NCBI RefSeq assembly: GCF_902859855.1
Contig: NZ_CADIKH010000028.1
Span: 33,621-97,620 of the forward strand
Origin: Paraburkholderia humisilvae
GTDB lineage: Bacteria > Pseudomonadota > Gammaproteobacteria > Burkholderiales > Burkholderiaceae
Length of the DNA stretch: 64,000 nucleotides
Direction: 5' to 3'
Under the pieces are notes generated by a model. That model saw nothing but the letters and a program-made list of their open reading frames with translations. It searched no databases and was not told where the DNA came from. A program made the position numbers and the translations under genes. The number at the start of each line of letters is the position of its first letter. The stretch's first letter is position 1. Positions 53,729 through 62,861 of the stretch are shown piece after piece.

Positions 53729-54891
53729 ACACCACGCCCGTCCCGCAATTCCGCTCGCTCACGAAAGGCATGCTCGTGATGCTGATCTGCCTGGGCCTGC
53801 TGTTCGCGGCGCTGATCGGCCTGAACGTTTTCAAGAACAAGATGATCGCGAAGTTCGTCGACAGCATGGCGACCGAGCCCGCCGCCGTCAGCGCGACGCG
53901 CGTCGGCTACGAGACCTGGCAACCGCGGATCGACGCGGTCGGCAGCCTGCGCGCCGCGCGCGGCGTCGACGTCACGTCCGAAGTGACCGGGCTCGTGCGC
54001 GCGGTGCGCTTCTCGTCCGGCGAGGACTTGAAGGCCGGCGCCGTGCTCATCGAACTGAATGACGATACCGATGCCGCACAACTGCAATCGTACAAGGCGG
54101 CGGCTGAACTCGCGCAGACGGTCTACCGCCGCGACGCCGCGCAATACCAGATCAACGCGATCGCGAGGGCCGTGCTCGATGCCGACGCCGCCGATCTGAA
54201 GATCAAGAAAGCGCAGGTCGTCCAGCAGCAGGCGCTGGTCGACAAGAAAACGATCCGCGCGCCCTTCGCAGGCCGGGTTGGAATCGCGACGATCAATCCC
54301 GGCCAATACCTGAAGCCGGGCGATCCGATCGTCACTTTGCAGGCGATCGAACCGCTGTTCGCCGATTTCAGCGTCCCGCAGGATCAGGTCAGCAAGCTTG
54401 CGGCCGGCCAGACGGTGACGATCCGGACCAGTGCGCGCCCCGGCGAATCGTTCATGGGCCGCATCACGTCGACCAGTCCGAAAATCGACACGGCGACGCG
54501 CACGGTCCAGGTGGAGGCGCGCATCGACAATCGCGACGGAAAACTCCTGCCCGGCATGTACGCGAGCATCCACATCGACGCCGGCGCGCCGCATCGCTAT
54601 CTGACGCTGCCGCAAACGGCCCTCACCTACAACGCCTACGGGACGACGCTGTTCGTCGTACAACCGGGCAGGCAAACCAACGAGCAGGGCAAGGTGTTGC
54701 CGGTCGCGCAGCAGGTGTTCGTCACGCCAGGCCCGACACGCGGCGATCAGGTGGCGATCGTCAAGGGCATCTCGGAAGGCGCGCAGATCGTGACGAGCGG
54801 CCAGTTGAAACTCAGTAACGGTACTCCGCTCATCATCGAAAACAGCGCGCTGCCCGGGAACGACGCGACACCGGCGCCGCAGGAACAGTAA
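53725..54891 (+). CDS. periplasmic adaptor (membrane fusion protein) of RND pump
   Basis: 388 aa from the ATG at 53725, which overlaps the previous stop; upstream in-frame codons lie inside the outer-membrane gene and were not used. An N-terminal membrane anchor (about residues 14-35) precedes the lipoyl half-motif ARGVDVTSEVTGLV, the alpha-hairpin, the second lipoyl half (IRAPFAGRVGIATINPGQYL), and the beta-barrel and membrane-proximal domains ending in a Pro/Ala tail. It has no lipobox, so it is anchored by the helix. It links the RND pump to the outer-membrane channel. The gene is separated by 10 nt from the pump gene. Confidence 0.95.
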   Translation: MNTTPVPQFRSLTKGMLVMLICLGLLFAALIGLNVFKNKMIAKFVDSMATEPAAVSATRVGYETWQPRIDAVGSLRAARGVDVTSEVTGLVRAVRFSSGEDLKAGAVLIELNDDTDAAQLQSYKAAAELAQTVYRRDAAQYQINAIARAVLDADAADLKIKKAQVVQQQALVDKKTIRAPFAGRVGIATINPGQYLKPGDPIVTLQAIEPLFADFSVPQDQVSKLAAGQTVTIRTSARPGESFMGRITSTSPKIDTATRTVQVEARIDNRDGKLLPGMYASIHIDAGAPHRYLTLPQTALTYNAYGTTLFVVQPGRQTNEQGKVLPVAQQVFVTPGPTRGDQVAIVKGISEGAQIVTSGQLKLSNGTPLIIENSALPGNDATPAPQEQ

Positions 54892-54901
54892 CGGAGACGC
54901 G

Positions 54902-57900
54902 ATGAATTTCACCGATATCTTCATCAGGCGGCCCGTGCTCGCGTCGGCACTGAGCCTGCTGATCCTCGCGCTCGGTGTGCGCGCGCTGCTGACGCTGAGG
55001 GTCAGCGAGTATCCCCAGACTGAGAACGCCGTCGTGACCGTCACGACCGTCTACTACGGCGCGCCGGCCAACACCGTCGCCGGCTTCATCACTCAGCCGC
55101 TCGAGGCCGCGATCGGCCAGGCGCAGGGAATCGACTACCTGTCGTCGACGAGTCGTACCGGCGTGTCGACGATCGTCGCAACGCTGCGCCTGAACTACGA
55201 CTCGACGCGCGCGCTTTCGCAGATCAATACGCAGATCCAGTCGGTGCGCAACCAGTTGCCGCCGCAGGCACAGCCGCCGACGGTGGCGGTGCAGGTCGGC
55301 CAGACCACCGACGCGATGTATCTGGGCTTCTACAGCGACGTGCTGCCCGGCAACGGCATCACCGACTACCTGCTGCGCGTGATCAAGCCGAAGCTCGATG
55401 CGATCGAGGGCGTGCAGACGACCGAGATGCTCGGCGACCGCCAGTTCGCACTGCGCGCGTGGCTCGATTCGGACCGGCTCGCCGCACACAACCTGACGGC
55501 CACCGACGTCTACAACGCGCTCGCCAGCAACAACTATCTCGCGACGCTCGGCACGACGAAGGGGCGTATGGTCAGCGTCGATCTGAACGCAGGCACCGAT
55601 CTGCACTCGGTCGACGAGTTCAGGAAGCTCGTCATCAAGCAGCAGGACGGCGCGCTGATCCGACTCGAGGATGTCGCCGACGTCGTGCTCGGCGCCGACA
55701 ACTACGATTCGAGCGTGTCGTTCGGCGGCAAGCGCTCCGTGTTCCTGGGCGTGAAGGTCGCGCCGGGTGCGAACGCACTCGACGTCGCGAAGCGCGTGCG
55801 CGACGTGTTCCCTCAACTGCAGCAGCAGTTGCCGACCGGATTGACCGGCACGATCGTCTATGACGCGACCGACTTCATCGATGTGTCGATCAACGAGGTC
55901 ATGAAGACGCTCGTCGAGGCGTTCGTGATCGTCACGCTCGTGACCTTCCTGTTCCTCGGCAACCTGCGCGCGGTGATCGTACCGGTGATCGCGATGCCGC
56001 TGTCGCTGTTCGGCACGTTCTTCCTGATGCAGTTACTCGGCTACACGCTGAACCTGCTGACGCTGCTCGCGCTCGTACTCGCGATCGGGCTCGTCGTCGA
56101 CGACGCGATCATCATCGTCGAGAACGTCGACCGGCAGATCAAGGAGCGCGGTCTGTCGCCCGTCGAGGCGTCGATCGTCGCCTCGCGCCAGCTGGGCGGA
56201 CCGATCATCGCGATGACCGTCGTACTGATCGCCGCGTACATCCCGATCGGACTCCAGGGAGGCCTGACGGGTGCTCTCTTTACCGAGTTCGCCTTCACGC
56301 TTGCGGCCGCCGTCACGGTGTCGGGCGTCGTCGCGCTGACGCTGTCGCCGATGATCTGCGCGCGCTACCTGCGCGTCGAGGGCATGCAGGGGCGCCTTCC
56401 CGACTTCATCAACCGTACGATGGAGCGGATCGGCGCCCACTACCTGCGGATGCTGAAAAAATCGCTCGACATGTGGCCGGTGTTCATCGTGATGGGCGTG
56501 CTGATGCTTGCCGGGCTCGTCTATCTGTTCAACACGTCGATGTCCGAACTCGCGCCGCAGGAGGATCGGGGCATCGTGCTTGCACAGGTACAGGGGCCGC
56601 CGACGGCGACGATCCAGCAGATGCAGGGCTATGCGGACCAGGTGTTCGCGCTGACGAAGACGATGCCCGAATACGCGCAGATGTTCCAGCTGACGGGCAC
56701 ACCGACGCTCAATTCGAGCATCGGCGGAATGCTGCTGAAGCCGTGGAACCAACGCAAGAAGAATTCGAACGCGTTGCAGCAGGAGATGCAGAAGCGCTGG
56801 TCGACGGTCGCCGGTGCGCGCGTCGCCGCATTCCAGCTCCCTTCCCTGCCGGGCTCACAGGGCCTGCCAATGCAGTTCGTGATCGGCACGACCGGCTCGA
56901 TCGCGAGCCTGAACGAAGTTGCGCAGGCGGTACTGCGCAAGGTGCAGGCGAGCGGCAAGTTCTTCTTCGTCGACTCCGATCTGAAGATCGACAAGCCGCA
57001 ATCGACGCTTGTGGTCGACCGCGACAAGGTCGCGTTGCTCGGACTCACGCAGGACGACGTGGGCCGCGCGCTCAGTTCCGCGCTCGGTGGCGCGTACGTG
57101 AACTACTTCTCGATCGACGGTCGCTCGTATAAGGTCATTCCGCAGGTTCGGCAGACCGACCGGCTGAACCCGTCCCAGGTGCTCGACTACTACGTGCGGA
57201 CACCGACGGGCGGGCTCGTGCCGGTGTCGACGTTCGCTCATCTGCGCGAGGAGATCGTGCCAGAGGCGATCAACCACTTCCAGCAGTTGAATTCGGCGAC
57301 CATCTCGGGTGTGCCGGTGATCGGTCTGTCGCAGAGCGAGGTGCTCGAGTTCATGCGCAAAACGCTCGCCGAGGTCGCGCCGAACGGCTACGCGGTCGAC
57401 TACGCTGGCGCTTCGCGCCAGTTCATGCAGGAATCGGGCGGCTTCACAATCACACTGCTGCTCGCGATCCTCATCGTCTACCTGGTGCTAGCCGCACAGT
57501 TCGAGAGCTATCGCGATCCGCTCGTGATCCTCGTGACAGTGCCGATGGCGCTGTTCGGCGCGATGGTACTCATCAACGTCGGGCTGACGACACTGAACAT
57601 CTATACCGAGGTCGGACTCGTCACGCTGATGGGGCTGATCAGCAAGCACGGCATCCTGATCGTCCAGTACGCGAACGTGCTGCGGCGCGCGGGCCGATCG
57701 AAACGCGGGGCGCTCGAGGAAGCGGCGCACGCGCGGCTGCGGCCGATCCTGATGACGACGGCGGCGATGGCGCTCGGCGCGGTGCCGCTCGTGCTAGCGT
57801 CGGGCGCCGGCGCGAGCGGGCGTAACGCAATGGGAATCGTGATTGTCTCCGGGCTGTCAATCGGTACCCTGTTCACGCTGTTCGTGCTGCCGGCCAGCTA

Positions 57901-57979
57901 TATGCTCGTTAGCGCAGATCGCAGGCAAGCTCGCCGCAAGGTGTCGATCGAATCCGTGCCTGCGATCGAGAGGCATTGA
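54902..57979 (+). CDS. RND-family inner-membrane efflux transporter (HAE1 type)
   Basis: 1025 aa, the usual size for the hydrophobe/amphiphile RND class. It begins MNFTDIFIRRPVLASALS, has the signature GIDYLSSTS in the first periplasmic loop, the TM4 proton-relay aspartates in GLVVDDAIIIVEN, and the duplicated second half with FESYRDPLVILVTVPMA and GLISKHGILIVQY. Two large periplasmic loops of about 290 residues lie between TM1-2 and TM7-8. Overall it resembles MexI-type pumps. A GGAG ribosome-binding site lies 10 nt after the adaptor stop. It exports amphiphilic compounds using the proton gradient; its place beside the PKS suggests the polyketide as one substrate. Confidence 0.96.
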   Translation: MNFTDIFIRRPVLASALSLLILALGVRALLTLRVSEYPQTENAVVTVTTVYYGAPANTVAGFITQPLEAAIGQAQGIDYLSSTSRTGVSTIVATLRLNYDSTRALSQINTQIQSVRNQLPPQAQPPTVAVQVGQTTDAMYLGFYSDVLPGNGITDYLLRVIKPKLDAIEGVQTTEMLGDRQFALRAWLDSDRLAAHNLTATDVYNALASNNYLATLGTTKGRMVSVDLNAGTDLHSVDEFRKLVIKQQDGALIRLEDVADVVLGADNYDSSVSFGGKRSVFLGVKVAPGANALDVAKRVRDVFPQLQQQLPTGLTGTIVYDATDFIDVSINEVMKTLVEAFVIVTLVTFLFLGNLRAVIVPVIAMPLSLFGTFFLMQLLGYTLNLLTLLALVLAIGLVVDDAIIIVENVDRQIKERGLSPVEASIVASRQLGGPIIAMTVVLIAAYIPIGLQGGLTGALFTEFAFTLAAAVTVSGVVALTLSPMICARYLRVEGMQGRLPDFINRTMERIGAHYLRMLKKSLDMWPVFIVMGVLMLAGLVYLFNTSMSELAPQEDRGIVLAQVQGPPTATIQQMQGYADQVFALTKTMPEYAQMFQLTGTPTLNSSIGGMLLKPWNQRKKNSNALQQEMQKRWSTVAGARVAAFQLPSLPGSQGLPMQFVIGTTGSIASLNEVAQAVLRKVQASGKFFFVDSDLKIDKPQSTLVVDRDKVALLGLTQDDVGRALSSALGGAYVNYFSIDGRSYKVIPQVRQTDRLNPSQVLDYYVRTPTGGLVPVSTFAHLREEIVPEAINHFQQLNSATISGVPVIGLSQSEVLEFMRKTLAEVAPNGYAVDYAGASRQFMQESGGFTITLLLAILIVYLVLAAQFESYRDPLVILVTVPMALFGAMVLINVGLTTLNIYTEVGLVTLMGLISKHGILIVQYANVLRRAGRSKRGALEEAAHARLRPILMTTAAMALGAVPLVLASGAGASGRNAMGIVIVSGLSIGTLFTLFVLPASYMLVSADRRQARRKVSIESVPAIERH

Positions 57980-57986
57980 GTCGTCG

Positions 57987-58017
57987 AGGCCGGGCCGCGC
58001 CGGCTTCGGGGCGGCCT
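57987..58017 (+). terminator. GC-rich stem after the pump gene, weak terminator candidate
   Basis: Six-bp arms AGGCCG/CGGCCT flank a GC-rich loop 8-38 nt after the pump stop codon. Only a short T-poor tail follows (TGTTGTCG), so intrinsic termination is doubtful. It could equally be a chance structure in high-GC DNA. Confidence 0.25.
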
Positions 58018-58073
58018 GTTGTCGATTGGTATTGTCGACCCGAAGGGGTGGACTTGTGCAAACAGGAATCCTC

Positions 58074-58763
58074 ATGAAAAAAATTTGCATTGTTGGTGCA
58101 TCCGGGAAACTCGGCCAATACCTCGTGCAGCATTCACTCGATCGAGGCTACCAGGTCGTGGGCGTCTGCCGCAAGGTGAGCGTTCAGAAGCTCGACAGGT
58201 TCAAGGGGCGTATCACGCTTTTTCCCGGCGCCACGAACGATCGCGAGGTCATTGCGAAGGCTGTCCAAGGGTGTGACGCGGTGCTCACCGTGCTGGTGCC
58301 CTGGGGGGTGAACCAGTATTCGACAGGCACGGCCCAAGCGGTGCTCGATCATGCACAGCCAGGGGCGCGCCTCGTCTTCTCCTGCGGCTGGCACATTACC
58401 ATGGACGGCCGGGACGTCTACTCGCCATTGTTCACAACGCTCGTCGCGATCGGCGGCTGGATCGGCCGGCTGCTTCGCATCGGTGACATCGATGACCAGG
58501 TCGAGGCGTGCCGGCGCGTGTTTACGAGTAACGCCCGATGGACTGTCGTGCGCGGCAGCAAACTCGAAGAAGGCGAAAGCCAGGGCCTGCCCGTCTGTAG
58601 CGCGCACGTTGGCGATCCCATCCTCGCCAGTAACATCACGCGCCGCGTGGACTTCGCCCTCTTTATGGCTGAGGCGCTCGAGAACGACAAACTGCTCCAC
58701 CGTGCACCTGCGATCGTCGGATGCCAGACGCCATCAGCGCTCGCCATGAAGAGGACGGTCTAG
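58074..58763 (+). CDS. NAD(P)-binding NmrA/SDR-like protein
   Basis: 229 aa from the ATG at 58074, preceded by AGGA at about 6 nt; the frame is open further upstream but lacks a better start. The N-terminal dinucleotide-binding loop is GASGKLG (residues 8-14), with CDAVLTVLVPWG after the fourth strand and RWTVVRGSKL later, the layout of atypical SDR/NmrA-like proteins. There is no YxxxK catalytic pair, so it may act as a redox sensor or a reductase of the isoflavone-reductase/NmrA type. It is 94 bp after the pump gene in the same direction and might be co-transcribed. No link to the PKS can be shown. Confidence 0.85.
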   Translation: MKKICIVGASGKLGQYLVQHSLDRGYQVVGVCRKVSVQKLDRFKGRITLFPGATNDREVIAKAVQGCDAVLTVLVPWGVNQYSTGTAQAVLDHAQPGARLVFSCGWHITMDGRDVYSPLFTTLVAIGGWIGRLLRIGDIDDQVEACRRVFTSNARWTVVRGSKLEEGESQGLPVCSAHVGDPILASNITRRVDFALFMAEALENDKLLHRAPAIVGCQTPSALAMKRTV

Positions 58764-59279
58764 CAAGCGTTGCTGCGCCCGTTTTACCGTACCCGCTGCA
58801 GCGATCTGCTGGCGCTCTGCTCGGACACTGCGCGACCGCCCCCCCGTTTCGTCGCCCGGGGAAAAGACGGAGATCGTCGCACATTCAGTAGGTGTCGAAT
58901 TCGCGTGCAGACGCGAGGCTGCGCCTGTCCAGTTCAGCCCTGGTTCGTTCCAGTTCCCGCGCGATCATTGTTCTCATCCGGGAGCACGGGCGGTTCTGTC
59001 GCATTAGGGCGGTCGGGTAGAATTGCGAAGACCGAACACATGAACGAACCCCTTGGCAGAGACGCCGAAAACGCCGCGCAGGACGCTGCCGGCCGGGATT
59101 GGGAAGGCGTTGAAGCGGCTGCACTATCCGCTGGGGAAGCGTTGATCAATAACCGTTTGTGTCGACGAGACTCTCGACCTGATCATCTAATTTTTCGATG
59201 CGAAATATAAGTGCGTGTCGAGCGGGGGTTTTTCCGAAAAGGGCCGGTTTTGAGCCCACTCCTGATGCGCTTTGCGCAC
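58764..59279. other. gap with no convincing gene
   Basis: Only short reading frames without recognisable family features occur, for example a 56-codon frame from an ATG at 59040. The right end, from about 59213, leads into the remnant IS5 element and may include its terminal region, but I could not define a terminal inverted repeat. Confidence 0.5.
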
Positions 59280-60268
59280 TCAGGACGGATGACTCCCATG
59301 ACAGGTCAACAACGATCTTTTGGCTAGCACCAAATTTTCCAGTGCAAACAGGCTCAACAACTGCGTCGTGTTCTTCGCCAGACCTTTGTAGCGTACCTTG
59401 CGATGACCAAACAGATTTTTGATCACATGGAATGGATGCTCGACCCGCGCCCGGATCTGGGTCCTGGTTCGCTCCGCAGCAATCAGCAGCTCCTTCAATG
59501 CGCCTTCGCGCATCGCCTTGATCTTGCCGCGCTTGATGGCAACATGCCCCTTTACGGTGGCGCCTTGCATGTTCTCACGCTTGTGCACCCCTGTATAGCC
59601 TGCATCGCCGAATGCGTGCCGCTCATGACCATGCAGCAGGGCATGCGCCTGTGAGACATCCGATTCATTGGCGGCCGTCCCCACCATGCTATGCACCAGC
59701 CCCGAGTCGGCATCCACGCCCACGTGGGCCCTTCATACCAAAGTGCCACTCGTTACCTTTCCTGGTCTGATGCATCTCTGAATCGCGCTGCTTCCCGGCG
59801 TTCCTGGTCGACGAGGGCGCTTCGATGATCGTCGCATCCACCAGTGTGCCTTCTTTCATCATCAAGCCGCGTTCGCACAGCGAGATTCCCATCTCGTCGA
59901 ACAGTCGGCGCGTCAGGTCATGCATAAGCAACAGGCGGCGGAACTTTAGCAAGGTAGTCGCATCCGGAACGTTCTCGACCGCCAGATCAATTCCGGCACA
60001 GGTGCGCATCGCGATGCTGTCGTACAGCGCGTCTTCCAGACCTTCGTCCGACAGCCCGTACCACTGCGCTCATGAAGTACACGCGCAGCATGCGCTCCAG
60101 CCCGATCGGCGGCCGCCCCCGCGCGCCCTTGGGATAGTACGGTTCAAGCGCTTCGAGCAGACGCGCCCGAGGCACGACGCTGTCCATCTCGGTCAAAAAG
60201 CGCTGTCGACGCGTCACGCGCTTCTTGCCGGCGCATTCCGCTTCCGCAAAACTGATCTGCCGCTACAT
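59280..60268 (-). pseudogene. IS5-family transposase, inactivated by nonsense and frameshifts
   Basis: Read in pieces, this is an almost complete IS5-type DDE transposase of about 325 codons. Recognisable blocks are RRQRFLTEMDSVVP, RPPIGLERMLRVYFM, LYDSIAMRTCAGIDL, EGTLVDATIIEAPSST (first Asp), GDAGYTGVHKRE (second Asp) and VEHPFHVIKNLFGHRKVRYK (Glu). The ATG at 60268 is followed at once by TAG; a one-base insertion near 60066-60072 breaks the frame after VYFM; another near 59729 breaks it after WHFGMK. It cannot make an active enzyme. The 5' end stops abruptly at 60269, where a different IS fragment on the other strand begins. Confidence 0.9.
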
Positions 60269-60269
60269 T

Positions 60270-60579
60270 CGATATGCCAAGTCTGCGTACGCGAAGCAGT
60301 TCCGGCGCATGAAGAGGTCCTTGCGCACGTTGCGCCCGCGCGTGGGCCGTGTGATGCGCGATGTCCAGCGGCAGCTGGATCAGGTTGACGAGGCTGCACG
60401 CGAGGCCGGGCGAGCTGATTAGCCGGACGAAGCGCATCTTTACGCGGAAGCCGAAAGACAAAAACAAGCTGTACGCCTTACATGCAACCGAGGTGGAGTA
60501 CCTGTCGAAAGGAGCCTGGAGGCAACTCAAGATCTGCGCAAGGTTTCTCTGTGGCGTGGACACGCGCATACGCAAATGA
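60270..60579 (+). pseudogene. fragment of a second IS5-family transposase
   Basis: The central part of another IS5-type transposase, on the opposite strand to its neighbour. RYAKSAYAKQFRR and RVMRDVQRQLDQVDEAAREA read in one frame, and RTKRIFTRKPKDKNKLYALH in another, so there is a frameshift near 60405-60420. The catalytic DDE regions are missing and similarity ends near 60520. It abuts the first IS5 remnant head to head, which suggests that one element inserted into or recombined with the other. Confidence 0.75.
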
Positions 60580-60784
60580 CGGCGATATACCCGAGCCGCC
60601 TTCTCCTTGAAACTGGAGACGCTTGAGGCAGTCGCCCCACCGACGCTGTGATCCAACGGGTTAAAGCGGCCGATGCACTGATTACCTCATTGATGCCATC
60701 GACTGGTATGCAGAGAGGAAGCATCAACCCTGAAGCACGGGCGGGCCTCTACGAAGGGACCCCGCATAAACCGACTCTGCATTA

Positions 60785-60949
60785 AACCTGGACTTCAACG
60801 AGTGGGGCGACGCGTTCCCGGCCAACCGAATGCTCGGCGCCGTAACGCTTGATCGGCTGCGCCACGGCGCCTACCGGATCATCCTCGAGGGCGACAATTA
60901 TCGCGTGCCCAAAAACAAGCCAGCCTTGATTGCCCGTTTTAGGCATTGA
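60785..60949 (+). pseudogene. istB: C-terminal fragment of IS21-family helper ATPase (istB)
   Basis: Fifty-four codons reading NLDFNEWGDAFPANRMLGAV and TLDRLRHGAYRIILEGDNYR and ending in TGA match the C terminus of IstB, the AAA+ transposition helper of IS21 elements. The Walker motifs and the partner istA are absent, so only a 3' scar remains. Confidence 0.75.
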
Positions 60950-61150
60950 ATACCGGGCCAAAAAATAGCATTCCTGACGGTGTTCGAAACCTCGCTGCCA
61001 AACCCTTCCAGGCGGCGCCTTTACGCCGATCTTCCCCGGCTCCATTACACTGATCCGTGACACGGACTTTCCCTCCGTTCACATCAGCCACAGAAACCGC
61101 AATCGTTGCTTTGTGGCCCACCCACCCCAACGAACTTGCTAAACTGCTTC
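60939..61150 (-). pseudogene. possible N-terminal fragment of an IS110-type transposase
   Basis: On the minus strand, KQFSKFVGV in one frame and VGHKATIAVSVADVNGGKVR in another resemble the DEDD transposase start (GxDVHKATIAV...), with a frameshift and loss of the first Asp between them. The match stops after about 45 residues. The identification rests on this one block and is tentative. Confidence 0.4.
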
Positions 61151-61247
61151 GCGACCTGCCTCCTCAATTGCGGCTCTGAGCCTTGGGTTCTTCGGAGCCC
61201 AGCTTAACCCGCGTCGCTTGAGGTGCGACAGGTCCAATACATTACGT

Positions 61248-61835
61248 CTATATCTTCAAACGCGTTACTTTTGTGCCATCCAGCGACACATCGGCCATCA
61301 ACCCCGCGTTGGTCAGCACGAACACTTCAACTGGTGTAGTGGCCGTGTCGGTGTCGACTACGCCGTTCGCGCCGATTTTCACAATGGCGACCGACGCGTC
61401 GGCGCCGGCCGACCATCCGTCCGCATTGCGGAAATCATCCAGCGCGTCCTGGGTCATAAAGCAAAATATGAGTGCTTTGGACTGAGCGCCCGCCTCAAGT
61501 CCAATAGAGGCCGATAAGGTGCTGTAGTACCCCACCGACTTGCCGTCGACGCGCAGCGCACCCTCGCCGTATTGTCCACCGACGATGAAGCCGGCCTGAA
61601 TTACTGAAGGGAACACAAGTATGCCCTGCGCCTTGGAGACCAACTCCTGCGAACCGCCGATAGTGCTGAAGAGACGTGACATGGTGCCATCGACACTTGC
61701 ATCGATCGACTGTCGTTTCGACCTGTTAGTCGCAGCCGATGCTCCAGAGTCTTGTGTGACAGTACAGCCAACCAGTGCGAGGCTTCCAAACGCGATGATG
61801 GCACTACTTTTTGAAATGAACTTTCGTCTTTGCAT
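61248..61835 (-). CDS. SYLF/YSC84-type lipoprotein
   Basis: 195 aa from the ATG at 61835, chosen over an in-frame ATG 21 nt upstream because GGAG lies 6 nt before it. A signal peptide ends in lipobox LVGC with Cys24 as the lipidated residue. The mature part carries the features of the lipid-binding SYLF (YSC84-like) family: SKAQGILVFPSVIQAGFIVG, GQYGEGALRVDGKSVGYYS, SASIGLEAGAQSKALIFCFM and a Gly/Asp-rich C terminus. The family binds phosphoinositides in eukaryotes; in bacteria these are secreted or membrane lipoproteins of unknown role. It is an intact gene among broken insertion sequences. It has no operon partner. Confidence 0.9.
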   Translation of the reverse strand: MQRRKFISKSSAIIAFGSLALVGCTVTQDSGASAATNRSKRQSIDASVDGTMSRLFSTIGGSQELVSKAQGILVFPSVIQAGFIVGGQYGEGALRVDGKSVGYYSTLSASIGLEAGAQSKALIFCFMTQDALDDFRNADGWSAGADASVAIVKIGANGVVDTDTATTPVEVFVLTNAGLMADVSLDGTKVTRLKI

Positions 61836-62571
61836 TGTTTTCTCCATTAGAGTCATAGATCTGGCCGCGGGTGTGCAGCAGCACTGCAGGTCTTTCCCAC
61901 ATACGAGATCGCCTCGATTGAGAAGTCCCTACCGCTGAGCATTCCCGGTATTGCCGTCATCACGGACCAGCAACGACAGTCACATCGTCCACGCATGCGT
62001 AAAACCACGACCAGACTGTTTTGAGCTTCCTCATTCAGTCTCCCGCAACGGCGCCCTTTGGTTGCGTTCGCAGCTTACAAACCAGCATCGCTTGAGCAAC
62101 GAGGTCTGTCAATCGCGCATTCGATCATCTATTTAACTTACGCAAGAAAATGCTGAACCAATATGCCGTTCTGACCGGATATAAATTTGGAAACAAAACC
62201 CTCAGAAAACTCATGATAACAAGCGCATCGAACCGTTACGAAGTAACGCTGCCTTTAGGGTGCTAACGGCATTGGGTTATCCTTTGTAGTTGGTATGATT
62301 TTCTGCGAGACAGCGGCTGACCAGCCGCAAGCAATCAGACTCTCGTTGGCGTTGCTGCAAGAGCTGCATGGCCCCGGGACAGGACCATATCCGCAAGTTC
62401 CGCCCAAAGCCGGCGTGTAGAGGCGACGAATTGCCGCGTCGTCACCCCCTCCAAGAACGCAGGGTGCGATTTTTCACCGCACACCCAAGCAAAGGTCGAA
62501 CAGGTGCCCGGCAATCGCCCGTTCAGGAAGAGGAAGGATAGCGCGAACGCCGCCGGCGTCTCTCCAATGCG
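61836..62571. other. intergenic region upstream of the SYLF lipoprotein gene
   Basis: No gene with recognisable features is seen. The part near 61860-62300 looks less GC-rich than the rest of the window and should hold the promoter of the lipoprotein gene, though I cannot assign boxes. A minus-strand frame of about 78 codons (62336-62571), in phase with and directly after the stop of the IS200 transposase remnant, reads like protein but lacks a start and any family match. Confidence 0.45.
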
Positions 62572-62806
62572 TCAGTACGGCGTACGCTGCTGTTTTATGT
62601 ACTGGCGCACGACCGCAATTAAAGCACCATCACCATTGCCGACAAAAAGGGGCGGCGACCATGGCGCGCCCCACAGCTTCCTGCAGATGCCCGGATAGTT
62701 CTTCCGGTGGCTCATCCGGCTCGAAACGCCTTTCAGGCTATCCACGAGCGCCGATACGGAGAGCTTCGGCGGATAGTTCGCGAGCAGGTGCACGCGATCG
62801 TCGTCG
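62572..62806 (-). pseudogene. tnpA: IS200/IS605-family TnpA transposase, C-terminal part
   Basis: Residues DDDRVHLLANYPPKL, SLKGVSSRM and VVRQYIKQQRTPY match the second half of the Y1 transposase TnpA. The HUH metal-binding motif is damaged (RVH for HVH), while the catalytic Tyr region (QYIKQQ) is kept. The N-terminal half is not upstream on this strand; a piece of it lies inverted immediately next to the break. Confidence 0.8.
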
Positions 62807-62807
62807 G

Positions 62808-62861
62808 AAGGAAATAATTGATGACCTTCGTGTGATTTTTGCATGCGCCTGCCGCGACTTC
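62808..62861 (+). pseudogene. tnpA: inverted fragment of TnpA N-terminal part
   Basis: Eighteen codons on the plus strand read KEIIDDLRVIFACACRDF, the block that normally lies just before the HUH motif in TnpA. It points in the opposite direction to the adjacent C-terminal part, so an inversion breakpoint falls at about 62806-62808. Confidence 0.6.

Noticed and set aside
53548..55044. 498-codon minus-strand frame
   Set aside because: It lies opposite the adaptor and pump genes, which have clear family motifs and ribosome-binding sites.
58885..59124. 79-codon minus-strand frame and a 56-codon plus-strand frame at 59040
   Set aside because: Overlapping short frames without motifs; not distinguishable from chance.
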